The notes under the pieces: model-generated | What the model was told of the DNA's origin: nothing | The model's database searches: none | Seen by the model: only the letters and a program-made list of their open reading frames with translations | Assembly: GCA_032622095.1 (NCBI GenBank) | Contig: CP136066.1 | Span: 233,062,961 to 233,126,960, forward strand | Direction: 5' to 3' | DNA length: 64,000 bases | From: Siphonodentalium dalli | Lineage: Eukaryota; Mollusca; Scaphopoda; Gadilida; Siphonodentaliidae | Made by a program: the position numbers and the translations under genes | Part shown: positions 1 to 10,262 of the stretch, piece after piece | Layout of the letters: each line of letters begins with the position of its first letter | Numbering within the stretch: position 1 is the first letter of the stretch

Positions 1-896
1 GTTAGTTGTGTGCCAGGGCATTGTGAGCAGCCTTTTGCAAGACTGTTACAATGAAGGACCAGCCTAATGAATACACAATTTGGTATGCAGGTTTGTCCAC
101 TCAATCAGGGAGCAATCAACTGGAAATATGCCAGTGTTATAAATATACCTGCATATGGTCAGCTGGGGATTTGTCTATGGACATATGGCCGAAAACTCAT
201 CTCAGTCCAAAGGTTTATATCAGTTCTTGCAAAAGTAATGGCTGCTCAGGGTGCTCAGGGCTGCTCACAATTTTCCAGCACACAACTAACAGTATGTTAA
301 AATTGTCGAAGCAGTGTTGCTCTCAAGTAGATAGTCAGTGGAGCCTTTCACTAGTTCAGATCAGGTATGTTTTATGGCAGTTATTCATTTCCAATCAATT
401 TGTTTAGATGTACTTGCTGAGAACGCTCTTGCTAAAACAAATTCCTTTAAAAAATATGATCAAATTAGTCAGTCAGCTTTTTGACATTTTTATTTTTATT
501 ATATAATAGGTATGTCTTGAATTCGGCTAGCATATATTCCTCCAGGCGGTGTACTAGCTTAACAATTAAGAAGTTTTCTGTATATAGGTCCATCTAAACT
601 TTCCACACCGGAGATAGGCTATGCGTGGAAACACCTTCAGTAGCTTATTAAGACATATTTTACCTGCGTTGTTTTTTAAATGTTATAAAGGTCCTCGTTA
701 AAAAAATAAAAAAAAGTTCCCAGGTTTTGAAATGCTGGAGTATGATCTTCATGGCATTATCTAGATATGATCAAAGCTGCATATTCATTCGAAAAGTCAG
801 CGAAGCACCATAACCGTCATGGTGGATTTGTCAACTTACTACGAAGTTTCATTACAAATCAATCATATAACACGTACAAAAGGACACATGTCGTGG
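1..896. other. AT-rich flank without recognisable feature
   Basis: The longest open frame here (118 codons from position 51) shows no recognisable domain, and its composition looks like chance translation of AT-rich DNA. I see no clear repeat or RNA gene. Confidence 0.4.
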
Positions 897-1416
897 GTTA
901 AACGGGTATCTATAGTTAACCCTTTACCCAACAGAACGGACCTGTGCCAATGCATTCTCTTATATATGCGAGTCGACCATAGGTCGCCTCGCATATATAA
1001 GAGAATGCATTGGCTTAACACATATTAAAAATGATAAAATTGTCAAAGAATGTAGACAAATATTATAAAAATTGTTAAAAATTGTAAGAAAAAATTATAA
1101 AATTGTTAAAGAATGTAAGAAAACATGGTAAAAAGTGTTAAAAAAAGATTTTGTTTAGGCCAATGCATTCTCTTATATATGCGAGGCGACCTATGGTCGA
1201 CTCGCATATATAAGAGAATTCATTGGCACATGGCATAACTGTAACCATCGCAATGTGGTCAATGCACCGGTTCCAATGATATCCATATTTGTATGGTGTT
1301 ATTGAGACAGACGGAAGATATTTTAGGCTGTTGAAGCTTTATTTGGGCGTTTTGGCCGTTTTGTTGGGTAAAGGGTTAATCGGGTGTCTATAGTTAAACG
1401 GGTGTCTATAGTTAAT
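897..1416. repeat. 18-bp tandem motif interrupted by a transposon
   Basis: A motif close to ACGGGTGTCTATAGTTAA occurs once just left of the TTAA element (about 901-918) and twice just right of it (about 1380-1415). Removing the insert and one TTAA rejoins the array in phase. This dates the insertion after the small tandem array. Confidence 0.7.
916..1379 (+). mobile_element. TTAA-flanked piggyBac-like MITE, copy 1, carrying hairpin arms
   Basis: The element (920-1375) lies between TTAA at 916-919 and 1376-1379. It starts CCCTTTACCCAACAGAACGG and ends with the inverted CCGTTTTGTTGGGTAAAGGG. TTAA duplication with CCC...GGG ends is the hallmark of the piggyBac superfamily. It has no reading frame for a transposase. 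Inside, close to the left end, sit two 69-bp hairpins (946-1014 and 1159-1227) around an AT-rich spacer built on GTTAAAGAATGTAAGAAAA. To their right a unique segment of about 150 bp runs to the right terminus. Copies 2-4 have the same internal order, so the composite amplified as one unit. Confidence 0.8.
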
Positions 1417-1757
1417 CGCCTTCGACAAAAAGTCTAATTGAAATATAATAGTCAGAAAATTTTGAAACAAGTTTGTTGAATGTTGCTCGGAGTACCTGAG
1501 TCGGGCGTGGGCGTCTAACCAAACAAACACCTGTTTGAATGAAAATAAAACACGACAGCCTTGAAGCAAAAATAACCAGCAGCTCTCTATACCCACTATA
1601 CATTTCTTTATAACGACATTAAGTTGTGAGTGTATAAATAAGATATGATCTACCTTCGATTCAATCAATCAAAATGCATGTTTATGGGGCTATATGGATA
1701 TAACGTGAATCACCAGTGCATGGATGTCACATAGTAAAGCTGGAGGGGTCACTCTCA

Positions 1758-2043
1758 CCAAAAAAAGTGCTGAAGGGTACATATGGTTTGAAAATGTGCT
1801 GAAGGGTACATAGGGTTTCTGATAGGCACTAACAAAGTTAATTAAACTGTGTTTCCGAAAGTCTGGCGCCCATTAGCAGCTTGTTTTCAGTTTATTTTAA
1901 TGTTCATTGGAACGTAAATAATTATTCCTTTACAGAAATCGTGGCAGATACGAAAACTAGACGTCATTTAGAATGAGATTTCAAAACCTGTGTACTCTTC
2001 AGCACATTTTCAAAACCTGTGTACCCTTCAGCACTTTTTTTCT
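1758..2043. mobile_element. Small inverted-repeat element with tandemly repeated arms
   Basis: The left arm (1760-1818) carries two copies of GTGCTGAAGGGTACA about 30 bp apart. The right arm (1983-2041) is its inverted counterpart, again with two copies. About 160 bp separate the arms. This looks like a foldback or MITE relic. I found no clear target duplication. Confidence 0.6.
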
Positions 2044-3713
2044 TTATCTGCACATCGGCATAAGCGACATCAGAAAATGATATAGCCATATTAATAGCTA
2101 AGTAGTCCAAAGGCATGGGATGGAATTGTGAATTGGGTTTAATATCGCTCCAAACAAATTTACCAGTATACATAACACAAGATTTTGGACTGATTTAAAC
2201 CAAATTTGGTGTGGTGACCAACTGTGGTGCTATAGTTTTTCAATTGTTTTTAACTTTAAAAAACAACGAGAGGCCGATAACGATCGGCAGATGTTTAACC
2301 CATACCTTGGCGATAGCGATTAGTTATTTTTTTAAATCCTTACACCAACCTTTTCATAAGTGCAAAAGTTTCAACAATTCACACTTTATATAGTGATCGT
2401 GTGAAAAATATTTAGTTATCACATTGTCTCAACAGGATTGGTGGAGGATGTTAATTTTTTAAGGAAATACACCAAATGATCCTCACTATGCAGGTTAGGG
2501 GGGTGTTATCATAAACTATGCCAAGAACTATAAACATAATCAATGGAAATTTTTGAGTTATCAAATCGGATAGCATGGGATTAATATTACCCAAACTAAT
2601 GAACTGATGTGATTTGATTTAGAAACCCATACAATAAGTCAGTCTAAAGAATACCAGCACCATTAATATTATCCTGGAGCCCAAATGCAATTGAGAGAAT
2701 TTCAAAATAAGACATTACCTCTAATGATGAATATTCAATTGGTGATTTATTGAAACCCTTACTGAACCTGGCTCAAAGTGAAAGGGATAATATTATATCT
2801 GTCTATCGCATAATATGTGTCTATGGAATGGTTTAATTTTGATCCCAACTCCATGCAAATCAAAAGTGGATCACCATCAACCTAGACATAGAATAGGAGA
2901 ATGATCAAATGAAAAGCATCAAAACCCTATGATGTGTGGGGAGGGTTAATCATTTCCAATGACATCATATAATGGAACTAAGGAATGTGTGGATTAATTT
3001 TTTTCTAAGATAAGACAACAGTGTCTATAAACAACAATGTCTGTAAACAGAAATGTCTGTAAAACATCCCTACAATGAAACAACGGACTATTCCAATTTA
3101 TTATTTTAGAATAGGTGTATTATAGAGTGTACATTAACTAATGTAATGAACCTGTTTCAACAACGGGGTTAACTTATTATTGCACAGAAAACAGAACTGG
3201 ACCAGATAGTCATCAATCACAGTTTGACATATGATAAACAAGGCCTGCCAGCCACCACTGTCAGACTTAGCATGAAGTATATAATGCCCATAGCAATAAA
3301 TAACTCATTTCAATAACACACATGGTCTGTGTGATATGTTCTCTTCAAATTCACAGCAGAAAACAGGTATTAATTACTTGAATTATAAAGGACAATAACT
3401 CTGTTAAAATATATCTGATCAAACCCATATTCGCATTCGATCTGTATTTATGGGTGAGAAATTCATATACCAAATTTAGTGTTGATCAGATGAAAAATTT
3501 ATGAGTCATAGCAGCTTGGGTGAATTCTAAGTAAACATAAGAGTGAAAAGGGTTAATTAAACAATACCAAAAACCATACAGATGAAGAACATGTTAAGAA
3601 AAACCTATGTAAGAAATATGAGGCAGATCGGAAGAAATAAGTTCAAATTATTGCATTGGATAGCATGTGTGTGAAGGGTTAATTATTTTCTAAACCGATC
3701 AACCAATCAATAC
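2044..3713. other. Unannotated AT-rich stretch
   Basis: No coding frame longer than about 70 codons and no strong repeat structure. Around 3388-3530 there is prose-like non-coding sequence (GACAATAACTCTGTT and following) of a sort I associate with repetitive or 3'-UTR-like DNA in bivalves. That is recollection, not a database match. Confidence 0.3.
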
Positions 3714-3990
3714 CAGACATCTGATGTATGTCTGTGTACTAGCCTAGTGCGACTGGACTCATGGGACTGGGGATAGGGAACAAGTCGTAGTAACATTACT
3801 TAATGTACTAGACAATGTTACTATGACTTGTTCCCTATCCTCAGTCCCATGAGGCCAGTCGCACTAGGCTAGTACACAGACAGACATCAGATGTATAGAC
3901 AGGGGAGTGATAAATACCACTATGTAGATTGAGCCCAATCCGATCTGCTGAGTTTTTGAGTTATGAAGATATTGGATTGGATATAACATT
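3714..3990. mobile_element. Long hairpin element (ACTAGCCTAGTGCGACTGG family)
   Basis: Positions 3714-3796 and about 3810-3895 form a near-perfect inverted repeat of about 80 bp per arm, with a short central loop. The arms contain CTAGCCTAGTGCGACTGG and AGGGAACAAGTC. Related single-arm sequence, including the following AGACAGGGGAGTGAT segment, recurs at 5085-5265 and 7372-7686, so this is an interspersed repeat and not a private palindrome. Confidence 0.7.
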
Positions 3991-4080
3991 TTCAGAACAA
4001 TTTGAACCTTTTATTTTATACACATTTTTGGTTTAAAATTCTCCCAACTAAAATTGTTGTGTCAGATATGAAATTTAAAG

Positions 4081-4440
4081 GGAAGTCGGTAGCCGAGAGG
4101 TGGCGTACTGGTCTCTGGTGCTAGCGGACCAGGGATCGCAACCTGGTCAGGGTATGCTGACAAAAATTAGAACTCGGTCAGATACCAAGTTTGTCAAGTT
4201 TTTCAGGCTGAAAAGTCTCATTCGAGATCACTGAATAAAGATCCGAATGAAAAATGCCGACTTCCCCCATTACAACACTTGTCCAGCTATGCTGTCGTGG
4301 GTGCATGCAGTACGCTGTCCGATCGGGCGCGGACATTAATGGCTGACCCTGTACACGCCTCGGTGTGTGCACGTTAAAGAACGCTACTGGAGTCTCCACC
4401 TGGTTATACAGCTACTCTGCCGTGGTAGCACCTGGACCAG
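4081..4440 (+). mobile_element. tRNA-derived SINE
   Basis: The head reads like a tRNA with an internal Pol III promoter. An A-box-like TAGCCGAGAGG is near 4090-4100 and a B-box-like GGATCGCAACC near 4133-4143, spaced as in a tRNA with a long variable arm (Ser/Leu type). It is not a functional tRNA, because there is no convincing acceptor stem. The body continues through AGCTATGCTGTCGTGGGTGC to GTGTGCACGTTAAAGAACGC, a string like those in conserved domains of metazoan SINEs. The 3' end is not sharply defined. Confidence 0.55.
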
Positions 4441-4492
4441 TGCGTCTACAACCAGAATTGGTTCCTGCACTGTAATATCTACAGATACATAG

Positions 4493-4655
4493 ACAGAACA
4501 CAACGCGCATCTGAATCGAGACTCTTTTATCGAATGAGTTGCGGATGGCGCAAGGGTATATTTCGCGAGAGCGTAGCTCGAGCGAAATATAACTTTGCGC
4601 CGTCCGCAACGAGTTCGATAAAAGATTCGAGATCATGATGCAAGTTGTGTTCTGT
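4493..4655. mobile_element. Hairpin MITE
   Basis: Terminal ACAGAACACAAC (4493-4504) is matched by inverted GTTGTGTTCTGT (4644-4655). The interior (about 4514-4634) is a near-continuous stem that includes CTTTTATCGAA/TTCGATAAAAG and TATATTTCGCG/CGAAATATA. No coding capacity. Confidence 0.65.
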
Positions 4656-5084
4656 ATTTATTCTACACCGTTCAGTCAGATAAGTTCAATCCATGAATGT
4701 CACCTTCATTGTTACTATAGATACCTTTATTGTGATTTAATTCTGACAAATAACCAGTAATTGTGGGGGGATCACCGAAAGCGGATGATCGACGTAATGT
4801 ACGTCATCTTTCTTGGCGACAACGTCAACAAGAATAGTTCCGGCTTGTATTCCACTAGAGGTATACACTAATATGTATTCAATGGCTGGGATTCCGTTGA
4901 ATACATGTGACTCATGTCAATGGGTGTGGAATAAAGATACAGTTAAGCAAAAGACAAACAATAAACGACACCCCACCCTGTCGCCACCACGTCCCTGCAC
5001 AGCGTTCCTGTTGCCCAGGACTCCAGGGGCAAGACTCCACTCCAAGAGTACTAGGAAATGGGGTTTAGGAAATGTTACAACGAC
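4656..5084. other. Unannotated stretch
   Basis: Contains a 100-codon open frame starting at 4813 with no recognisable domain. I see no repeat of note. Considered non-coding. Confidence 0.3.
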
Positions 5085-5265
5085 ATGTTCTCTATCTCCA
5101 GTCCAATGGCACTAGGCTAGTGCACAGACATACATCATCAGACAGGGGAGTGATTAATGCCGATAGGTGGATTGAATCCAGTCTCGTCTGGTGAGTTTTG
5201 CGTAATGTGCCGATATATGAAGATATTGGATTGGATGTTGTTTCTCGCTCAATCACAGCCCCGCT
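5085..5265. repeat. Partial copy of the CACTAGGCTAGTGC repeat
   Basis: Shares GGCACTAGGCTAGTGCACAGACATACATCATC-like sequence, the AGACAGGGGAGTGAT segment and ATGAAGATATTGGATTGGAT with 3860-3990, and also resembles 7372-7686. Only one arm of the hairpin is present. Confidence 0.55.
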
Positions 5266-5299
5266 ATATATGATCCGCTGATAACACTCATGTCATGCT

Positions 5300-5757
5300 A
5301 TGGTAGCAGAGGGGTGGAAAAAAGTTTTTTTTCCGGGCACGTATGCCGGGGTGGGTGGGTGATCGATAGGACCAACAAACAATATTTTCCGCAACTCAAA
5401 AATATTTTTCCTGCAAGTCTTTTTGACTGTTTTTGCAATGAGTTTGGTTTAAAACACATCTATATGTCAATATTAACATAAATGACAAATTTCATGATGA
5501 TCAGACAAACAGTATAGCCTGTAGCCCATGCTAATGGATTGAATTTTGAAATCCAAGATGGCTGCTGGCAGCCATGTTGTTTTTGACTGAATAACCCCAA
5601 AATGACTTGTTCCTATTTACATGTCAATGTTCACACCCATGACTAATAGTATGCACATAAATTCATATATGCCGAAATCGGAAAAAAAATTGGACGCGGG
5701 GGTGGGTCCCAACAAGGGTCGAATTTTTTTTCCGCCCCCCCCCCCCGATGGTAGTAC
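5300..5757 (+). repeat. Interspersed repeat ending in a C12 run, inverted copy at 36.6 kb
   Basis: Begins with a GGGCACGTATGCCGGGGTGG region and ends TTTTCCG followed by 12 C (5735-5746). The reverse complement of the whole segment matches 36,632-37,113 at moderate identity, including GACGCGGGGGTGGGTCCCAAC and the GCAAGTCTTTTTGA segment. No protein relic is visible. Family unknown. Confidence 0.6.
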
Positions 5758-5769
5758 AAGAAAACCATA

Positions 5770-6315
5770 GTCAGAAATGGTAACGCCCTCAATATCATAT
5801 TATCAGATTATTAGGCATATATATAAATTATAATATAAAAAATATTGGTTTCATTAATGCACCACCTCAGAATTCCATTAAAACAACTAATCCTTCAAAT
5901 TATTACAAAAACTACGGCTTATTACTGCAGATTTCTCATTCACCACACCAGAAAACCCTCTAAATGCGGACCAACAATCTACTAATGGCGTTAAATGCCC
6001 GACACTTCGCAATACGACATTTATTCCTACATTCCAACTCAGACATACGTCACCAGCAAAGTTGGTTGTTATATAATGCATTGTGTTCCCACAATAACAT
6101 CTTCAAGAGTGGCACAGCCATTGTTCATACCTAAACATCGAAAGCAATTAAAGCGGTCGTAAAAGTTACATATACTGCAACAATGAGCCATCCGCGAAGA
6201 TACATCCGCGAAAACCCGAAATGTGAGATATCCCCATGCTATAGCTCCAAGGACACGGCGAGATTAGTCTTACTACAATTTCCTAAAATAAATCGCATCG
6301 CGTGATACCCCGACA
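5770..6315 (-). repeat. Repeat with conserved Cys-rich frame, copy 1 (inverted relative to 45.8 kb)
   Basis: Its reverse complement aligns over about 500 bp with 45,775-46,300. Within it, complement 6221-6069 reads FRVFADV..., HCC, CFRCLGMNNG and GTQCII, then a stop at the same place as in the other copy. Relative to copy 2 it differs by a 9-nt in-frame indel. After one single-base frame change, the codons following the CxxC pair read E-H-N-A-L-Y-N. Spacing C-x2-C-x16-H would then fit a BIR zinc site, but the Trp expected seven residues after the second Cys is Cys here. Possibly a BIR/IAP pseudogene fragment; very uncertain. Confidence 0.35.
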
Positions 6316-6887
6316 CGTGTTGTCCTGCGAGATATCCCCATCGCCCCATTGGCACGGCCAAATCAGCGTAGTGTTAAAGGTACTCAATCCGATCAGAGGG
6401 TGCCCATATCTTCAAGATACAACACCAACATTTCTTTAAAATACGCTTTATAGTTAACAGAATCGATTAATTGCAACAAAATAATGCTAACCACTGTCAA
6501 CTATGGTATTAAATGTAACAAAACGTGTTATTTATCAACATTTTGTTCAACGAAATATTGCCGTATCATCACTTGAATATTCACGAAATTTGGCCGTACT
6601 ACCACTTGTTTTTAGAGTTATCCATCTTCATCCGTAATTTTGACCGAGACCATCCATTTGACGCCGTGTTTCTGGGCCACAACCAATTGAAATAACAAAC
6701 TTCAAAATCGATATCTGATCACTCTGAGCGTTGATGGGTAAGTTCCTCGACTGGAATCAAATATTTTTTACCACCCGAAGCCAAAGAAATAGTAACTTAG
6801 GGGTGTTTAATCTGAATCAGTATATTTAAACACCCATAGTATTGGGCGTAATACTAATAATACAATAGTCTTCTGTATAATAACATA
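6316..6887. other. Unannotated stretch
   Basis: Apart from a short duplication of the ATATCCCCAT...CACGGC segment (6225-6285 and 6330-6372), nothing is recognised. Confidence 0.3.
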
Positions 6888-7309
6888 ACATGATGCAGGC
6901 ATAATATATAGGGAGTGTAGCATGATGCAGGCATAATATATAGGGATTGTAGCATGATGCAGGCATAATATATAGGGATTGTAGCATGATGCAGGCATAA
7001 TATATATAGGGATTGTATAATAGTATAACATGATGCAGGCATAATATATAGGGATTGTATAATAGTATAACATGATGCAGGCATAATATATAGGGATTGT
7101 ATAATAGTATAACATGATGCAGGCATAATATATAGGGATTGTATAATAGTATAACATGATGCAGGCATATAATATATAGGGATTATATAATAGCATAACA
7201 TGATGCAGGCATAATATATAGGGATTGTATAATAGCATAACATGATGCAGGCATAATATATAGGGATTGTATAATAGCATAACATGATGCAGGCAGATTA
7301 TATAGGGAT
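6888..7309. repeat. Minisatellite, 32-bp then 42-bp units
   Basis: Units of the form GCATAATATATAGGGATTGT...ACATGATGCAG. The first three are 32 bp. The next seven or so are 42 bp, through an extra ATAATAGTAT-like decamer. 42 is a multiple of three, which explains long open frames on the minus strand rich in Tyr, Ile and Cys. They are not taken as genes. Confidence 0.9.
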
Positions 7310-7371
7310 TGTGAGTAAGGGCAGCACACGGAGGTCCTGGAATTTTAGGCAGAAAACAGATCGGCATAGTT

Positions 7372-7686
7372 CTGATGGTTTTCGTGATTTGATTTTTGAA
7401 TTATGAAGATATTGGGTTGAAATTGTTTCTCGCTCGATCAACGTCGCGCTGCATGATAGATACGCTGCATGATAGATACGCTGACAAAATTGATGCGGAA
7501 AAGGCCCAGGAGCAAGAGACTTTAATGATCCAGACGCGTTATTACGACACGTTTCTTGCCATATATGATATATTAAGTCCGATCGCACTAGGCTAGTGCG
7601 CAGACATATATAAGCTATATATATACAGCGGAGTGATATATCCAGATACATAGATTGAGTCGAGATATAGTGCATACTCTGATCTC
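7372..7686 (+). repeat. Copy of the CACTAGGCTAGTGC repeat
   Basis: Contains ATGAAGATATTGGGTTG and GATCGCACTAGGCTAGTGCG, then CAGACAT and a GGAGTGATATATCCAGATA segment, all shared with 3860-3990 and 5085-5265. It also has a small duplication of GCATGATAGATACGCTG at about 7450-7482. Confidence 0.5.
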
Positions 7687-8042
7687 AGGGCAAGACTATT
7701 TCGAGATATTCAAGAAAATAAGGCTGAATTTAAAAAAATGAGCGATAGTGAACAATTTCAAAAGATTATGAGAAATGATGAAGCAAAGATTATAAATACC
7801 GTATGCAACATGATCCGGTTGTTCTTTCTCAGAAAGGGGTCTTTGAAAGTTTAGTATATTATAGTGATAGACATGAGAAGTTATTGGTGATAGTTGAATG
7901 ACGATGCATTGCATCAAACAGTTATATTGAACACAATTTATTTTCGTTTGTATTTACATGTTTTGAGTTTTAATTCATTTTGTAACTTGCAACTGCCTAT
8001 ATATCTGGTGTATTGCAATAAATATTCTATTCTATTATATGC
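7687..8042 (+). pseudogene. 3' end of a LINE: ORF2 C-terminus plus 3' tail
   Basis: Positions of about 7702-7854 translate to a peptide ending ...MRNDEAKIINTVCNMIRLFF-LRKGSLKV-stop. This is homologous to the end of the LINE fragment at 60.0-60.2 kb (I-LRNDEPK...NIICNMVQLFLLK). Both match the helical tail found after the Zn-knuckle at the C-terminus of many LINE ORF2 proteins. The following AT-rich 3' region ends GCAATAAATATTCTATTCTATTA, a simple-repeat tail as expected of CR1/L2-type elements. The copy is strongly 5' truncated and has no reverse transcriptase domain. Confidence 0.6.
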
Positions 8043-8429
8043 TTCCTCATCAACCACATTGTTATCATCGCCATCCTCCTCAGTATCATCACCCTGGTCA
8101 TCACAGTATTGTTTACATAACAATGATTTCATGACGCGAATTTTCGTTATTAGAAAACATTCAATAATTAAAGTGATGTGAAACACTCCAGTATGGTGAT
8201 CAAATAGAAATGGAGAATAATCTTGTTCAAAGTAGTAATTGTTTCCAATAGTATATTCAAATTGACAACACACACCGTCATTCTTATATATGAATTAAAT
8301 ACAGTGACTCTCGATGGCGAAATCGCTTTCGTTAGTTTATCGCCGATAGATGCATGCGTCCCGAATCGAGTAGTAAATATTTCCAATTGATCGTAGTTCT
8401 GACGATGTTTTTCTATGGCGTGGTACGGT
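8043..8429. other. Unannotated stretch
   Basis: Includes an Asp/Glu-rich frame on the minus strand (TCATC-rich DNA at 8050-8105), which is probably low complexity. No gene recognised. Confidence 0.3.
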
Positions 8430-8796
8430 TGATTTGCTTCAAATTTTCGGCGATGTTGGTAGAATGTTACATTCCTTCAGTTGTCATATATAGCACCTGA
8501 ATACTAACTTATCAGTTTCACGCACCCGAACAAATACATAATATGTATGCACTACGGAGAGTCGTCTGCTCCAGGCTATGTGGGACTCTCTACGGGTTAC
8601 ATTTACCCACTGCGAGTGCCTTGTGACCCTTTATACATTCCATATAGCTGCATGAACCAACGTTTTTTTTACTTTAATAATACATGCCGTGTTAAATTTT
8701 CGGCGATGATGGTAGAATGTTATATTCCTTCAGTTGTCATAGCGCCTGAATACTAACTTATCAGTTTCACGCACCCGAACAAATACATAATATGTC
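8430..8796. repeat. Two direct copies of a 110-bp segment
   Basis: TTTTCGGCGATG...GTAGAATGTTA...CCTTCAGTTGTCATA...CACGCACCCGAACAAATACA occurs at about 8437-8544 and 8697-8796. Between them lies a partial copy of the 88-bp GAGAGTCGTCTGCTCC unit. The region is related to 9285-9650, so a larger unit has been duplicated. Confidence 0.7.
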
Positions 8797-8815
8797 TTTA
8801 ATATAAGAACAAGGT

Positions 8816-9217
8816 TTAACCCTTTACCCAACAAAACGGCCAAAACCGGCCAAATAAAGCTTCAACAGCCTAAAATATCTTCGGTCTGTCTCAATAGAAC
8901 CATACAGATATGGATATCATTGGAACCGGCTCATTGACCACATTGTGATGGTTACAGTTATGCCCTGTGCCAATGCATTCCCTTATATATGCGAGTCGAC
9001 CCATAGGTCGCCTCGCATATATAAGAGAATACATTGGCCTAAAAAAAAGATTTTTTTAACACTTTTTACCATTTTTTCTTACATTCTTTAACAATTTTAT
9101 AATTTTTAATGTGTTAAGCCAATGCATTCTCTTATATATGCGAGGCGACCTATGGTCGACTCGCATATATAAGAGAATGCATTGGCACAGGGCCGTTCTG
9201 TTTGGGTAAAGGGTTAA
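8816..9217 (-). mobile_element. TTAA-flanked piggyBac-like MITE, copy 2
   Basis: Reverse orientation relative to copy 1. TTAA lies at 8816-8819 and 9214-9217. The termini are CCCTTTACCCAACAAAACGG and inverted CCGTTCTGTTTGGGTAAAGGG. Hairpin arms are at 8969-9038 and 9118-9186, with one inserted C in the first arm's loop. The unique segment lies on the left. Confidence 0.8.
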
Positions 9218-9284
9218 CTATTTATTCATGTTCTTCTTAGTGGCGATGTTTTTACAGACTTATATATTTTTACGCATTTACCCA

Positions 9285-9603
9285 CCACTACGGAGAGTCG
9301 TCTGCTCCAGGCTATGTGGGGCTCTCTATGGGTTACATTTACCCACTGTGAGCCTCACAGAGATGGAAGCATGCACTACAGAGAGTCGTCTGCTCCAGGC
9401 TATGTGGGGCTCTCTATGGGTTACATTTACCCACTGTGAGCCTCACAGAGATGGAAGCATGCACTACGGAGAGTCGTCTGCTCCAGTCTATGTGGGGCTC
9501 TCTATGGGTTACATTTACCCACTGTGAGCCTCACAGAGATGGAAGCATGCACTACGGAGAGTCGTCTGCTCCAGGCTATGTGGGGCTCTCTATGGGTTAC
9601 ATT
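9285..9603. repeat. 88-bp tandem repeat, about 3.6 units
   Basis: GAGTCGTCTGCTCC recurs at 9295, 9383, 9471 and 9559, exactly 88 bp apart. Each unit contains TGGGGCTCTCTATGGGT and, inverted, ACCCACTGTGAGCCTCACA, so each unit can fold into a hairpin. Single copies are at 8547, 14,677, 45,426 and 63,776. Confidence 0.85.
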
Positions 9604-9694
9604 TAGCTGCATGAACCATAGTATGTTTTACTTTAATAATACATGGCGTTATAATTGTATCATGTTCACTTCAAATAAAAAATTGGATGACACG

Positions 9695-10125
9695 TTGATA
9701 CCCAAGCCTGCAAATAGTGTGTCTGTCGTTTGCAGAATGAGGTCTCCAGAAGGTGAATTTAGCACAGCGGGCTAGCATCACCAAATTCACACTATGGAGA
9801 CTTCATTTTGCTTAGGCTTCATCTTCTGGGAAGTATCTATAGTATCAAATTAACATTGTTTTTAGTTACATTTCCCTTCTAGGAAATTTCTATATTCCCT
9901 AATTTGCAGAAGATAAAATTCATAATTGAGGTGCCCAATGGGTGAACATCACCAACTTCAACTGGGGAACTTCATCTGATCCTAGGTCTGCCATAGCAGA
10001 ATGAGGTCCTCAGAGGGTGAATTTAGTGATGCTAGCCCGCTATGCGGGATAGCATCACTAAATTCACCCTCTGAGGACCCCATTCTGCAAATGACAGACA
10101 CGCTATTTGCAGGCTTGTTGATACC
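9695..10125 (+). mobile_element. hAT-like MITE with hairpin arms, copy A
   Basis: The element 9703-10117 is flanked by a perfect 8-bp duplication TTGATACC (9695-9702 and 10118-10125). Its termini are CAAGCCTGCAAATAG and the inverted CTATTTGCAGGCTTG. An 8-bp duplication with CA...TG ends fits the hAT superfamily. Just inside each end is a palindromic arm starting GCAGAATGAGGTC (9732-9811 and 9996-10088). The right arm is almost perfect, with TAGCCCGCTATGCGGGATAG at its centre. No transposase is encoded. Confidence 0.8.
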
Positions 10126-10262
10126 TGCACGGACCTACCGCTAAGCTAGGGCTATCAAAGGTATAAGTGTGGTAATATAAAGCGTAATCTGTTGGTATAA
10201 TATGTGTGATAAGAAGAAATAAAAACAACCTAAAGAAACACAAACAATCGGTAAAACAAATA
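10126..10262. other. Unannotated short stretch
   Basis: Nothing recognised. Confidence 0.3.

Noticed and set aside
6807-7367. 186-codon Tyr/Ile-rich frame
   Set aside because: Translation of the 42-bp minisatellite; another frame is equally open.
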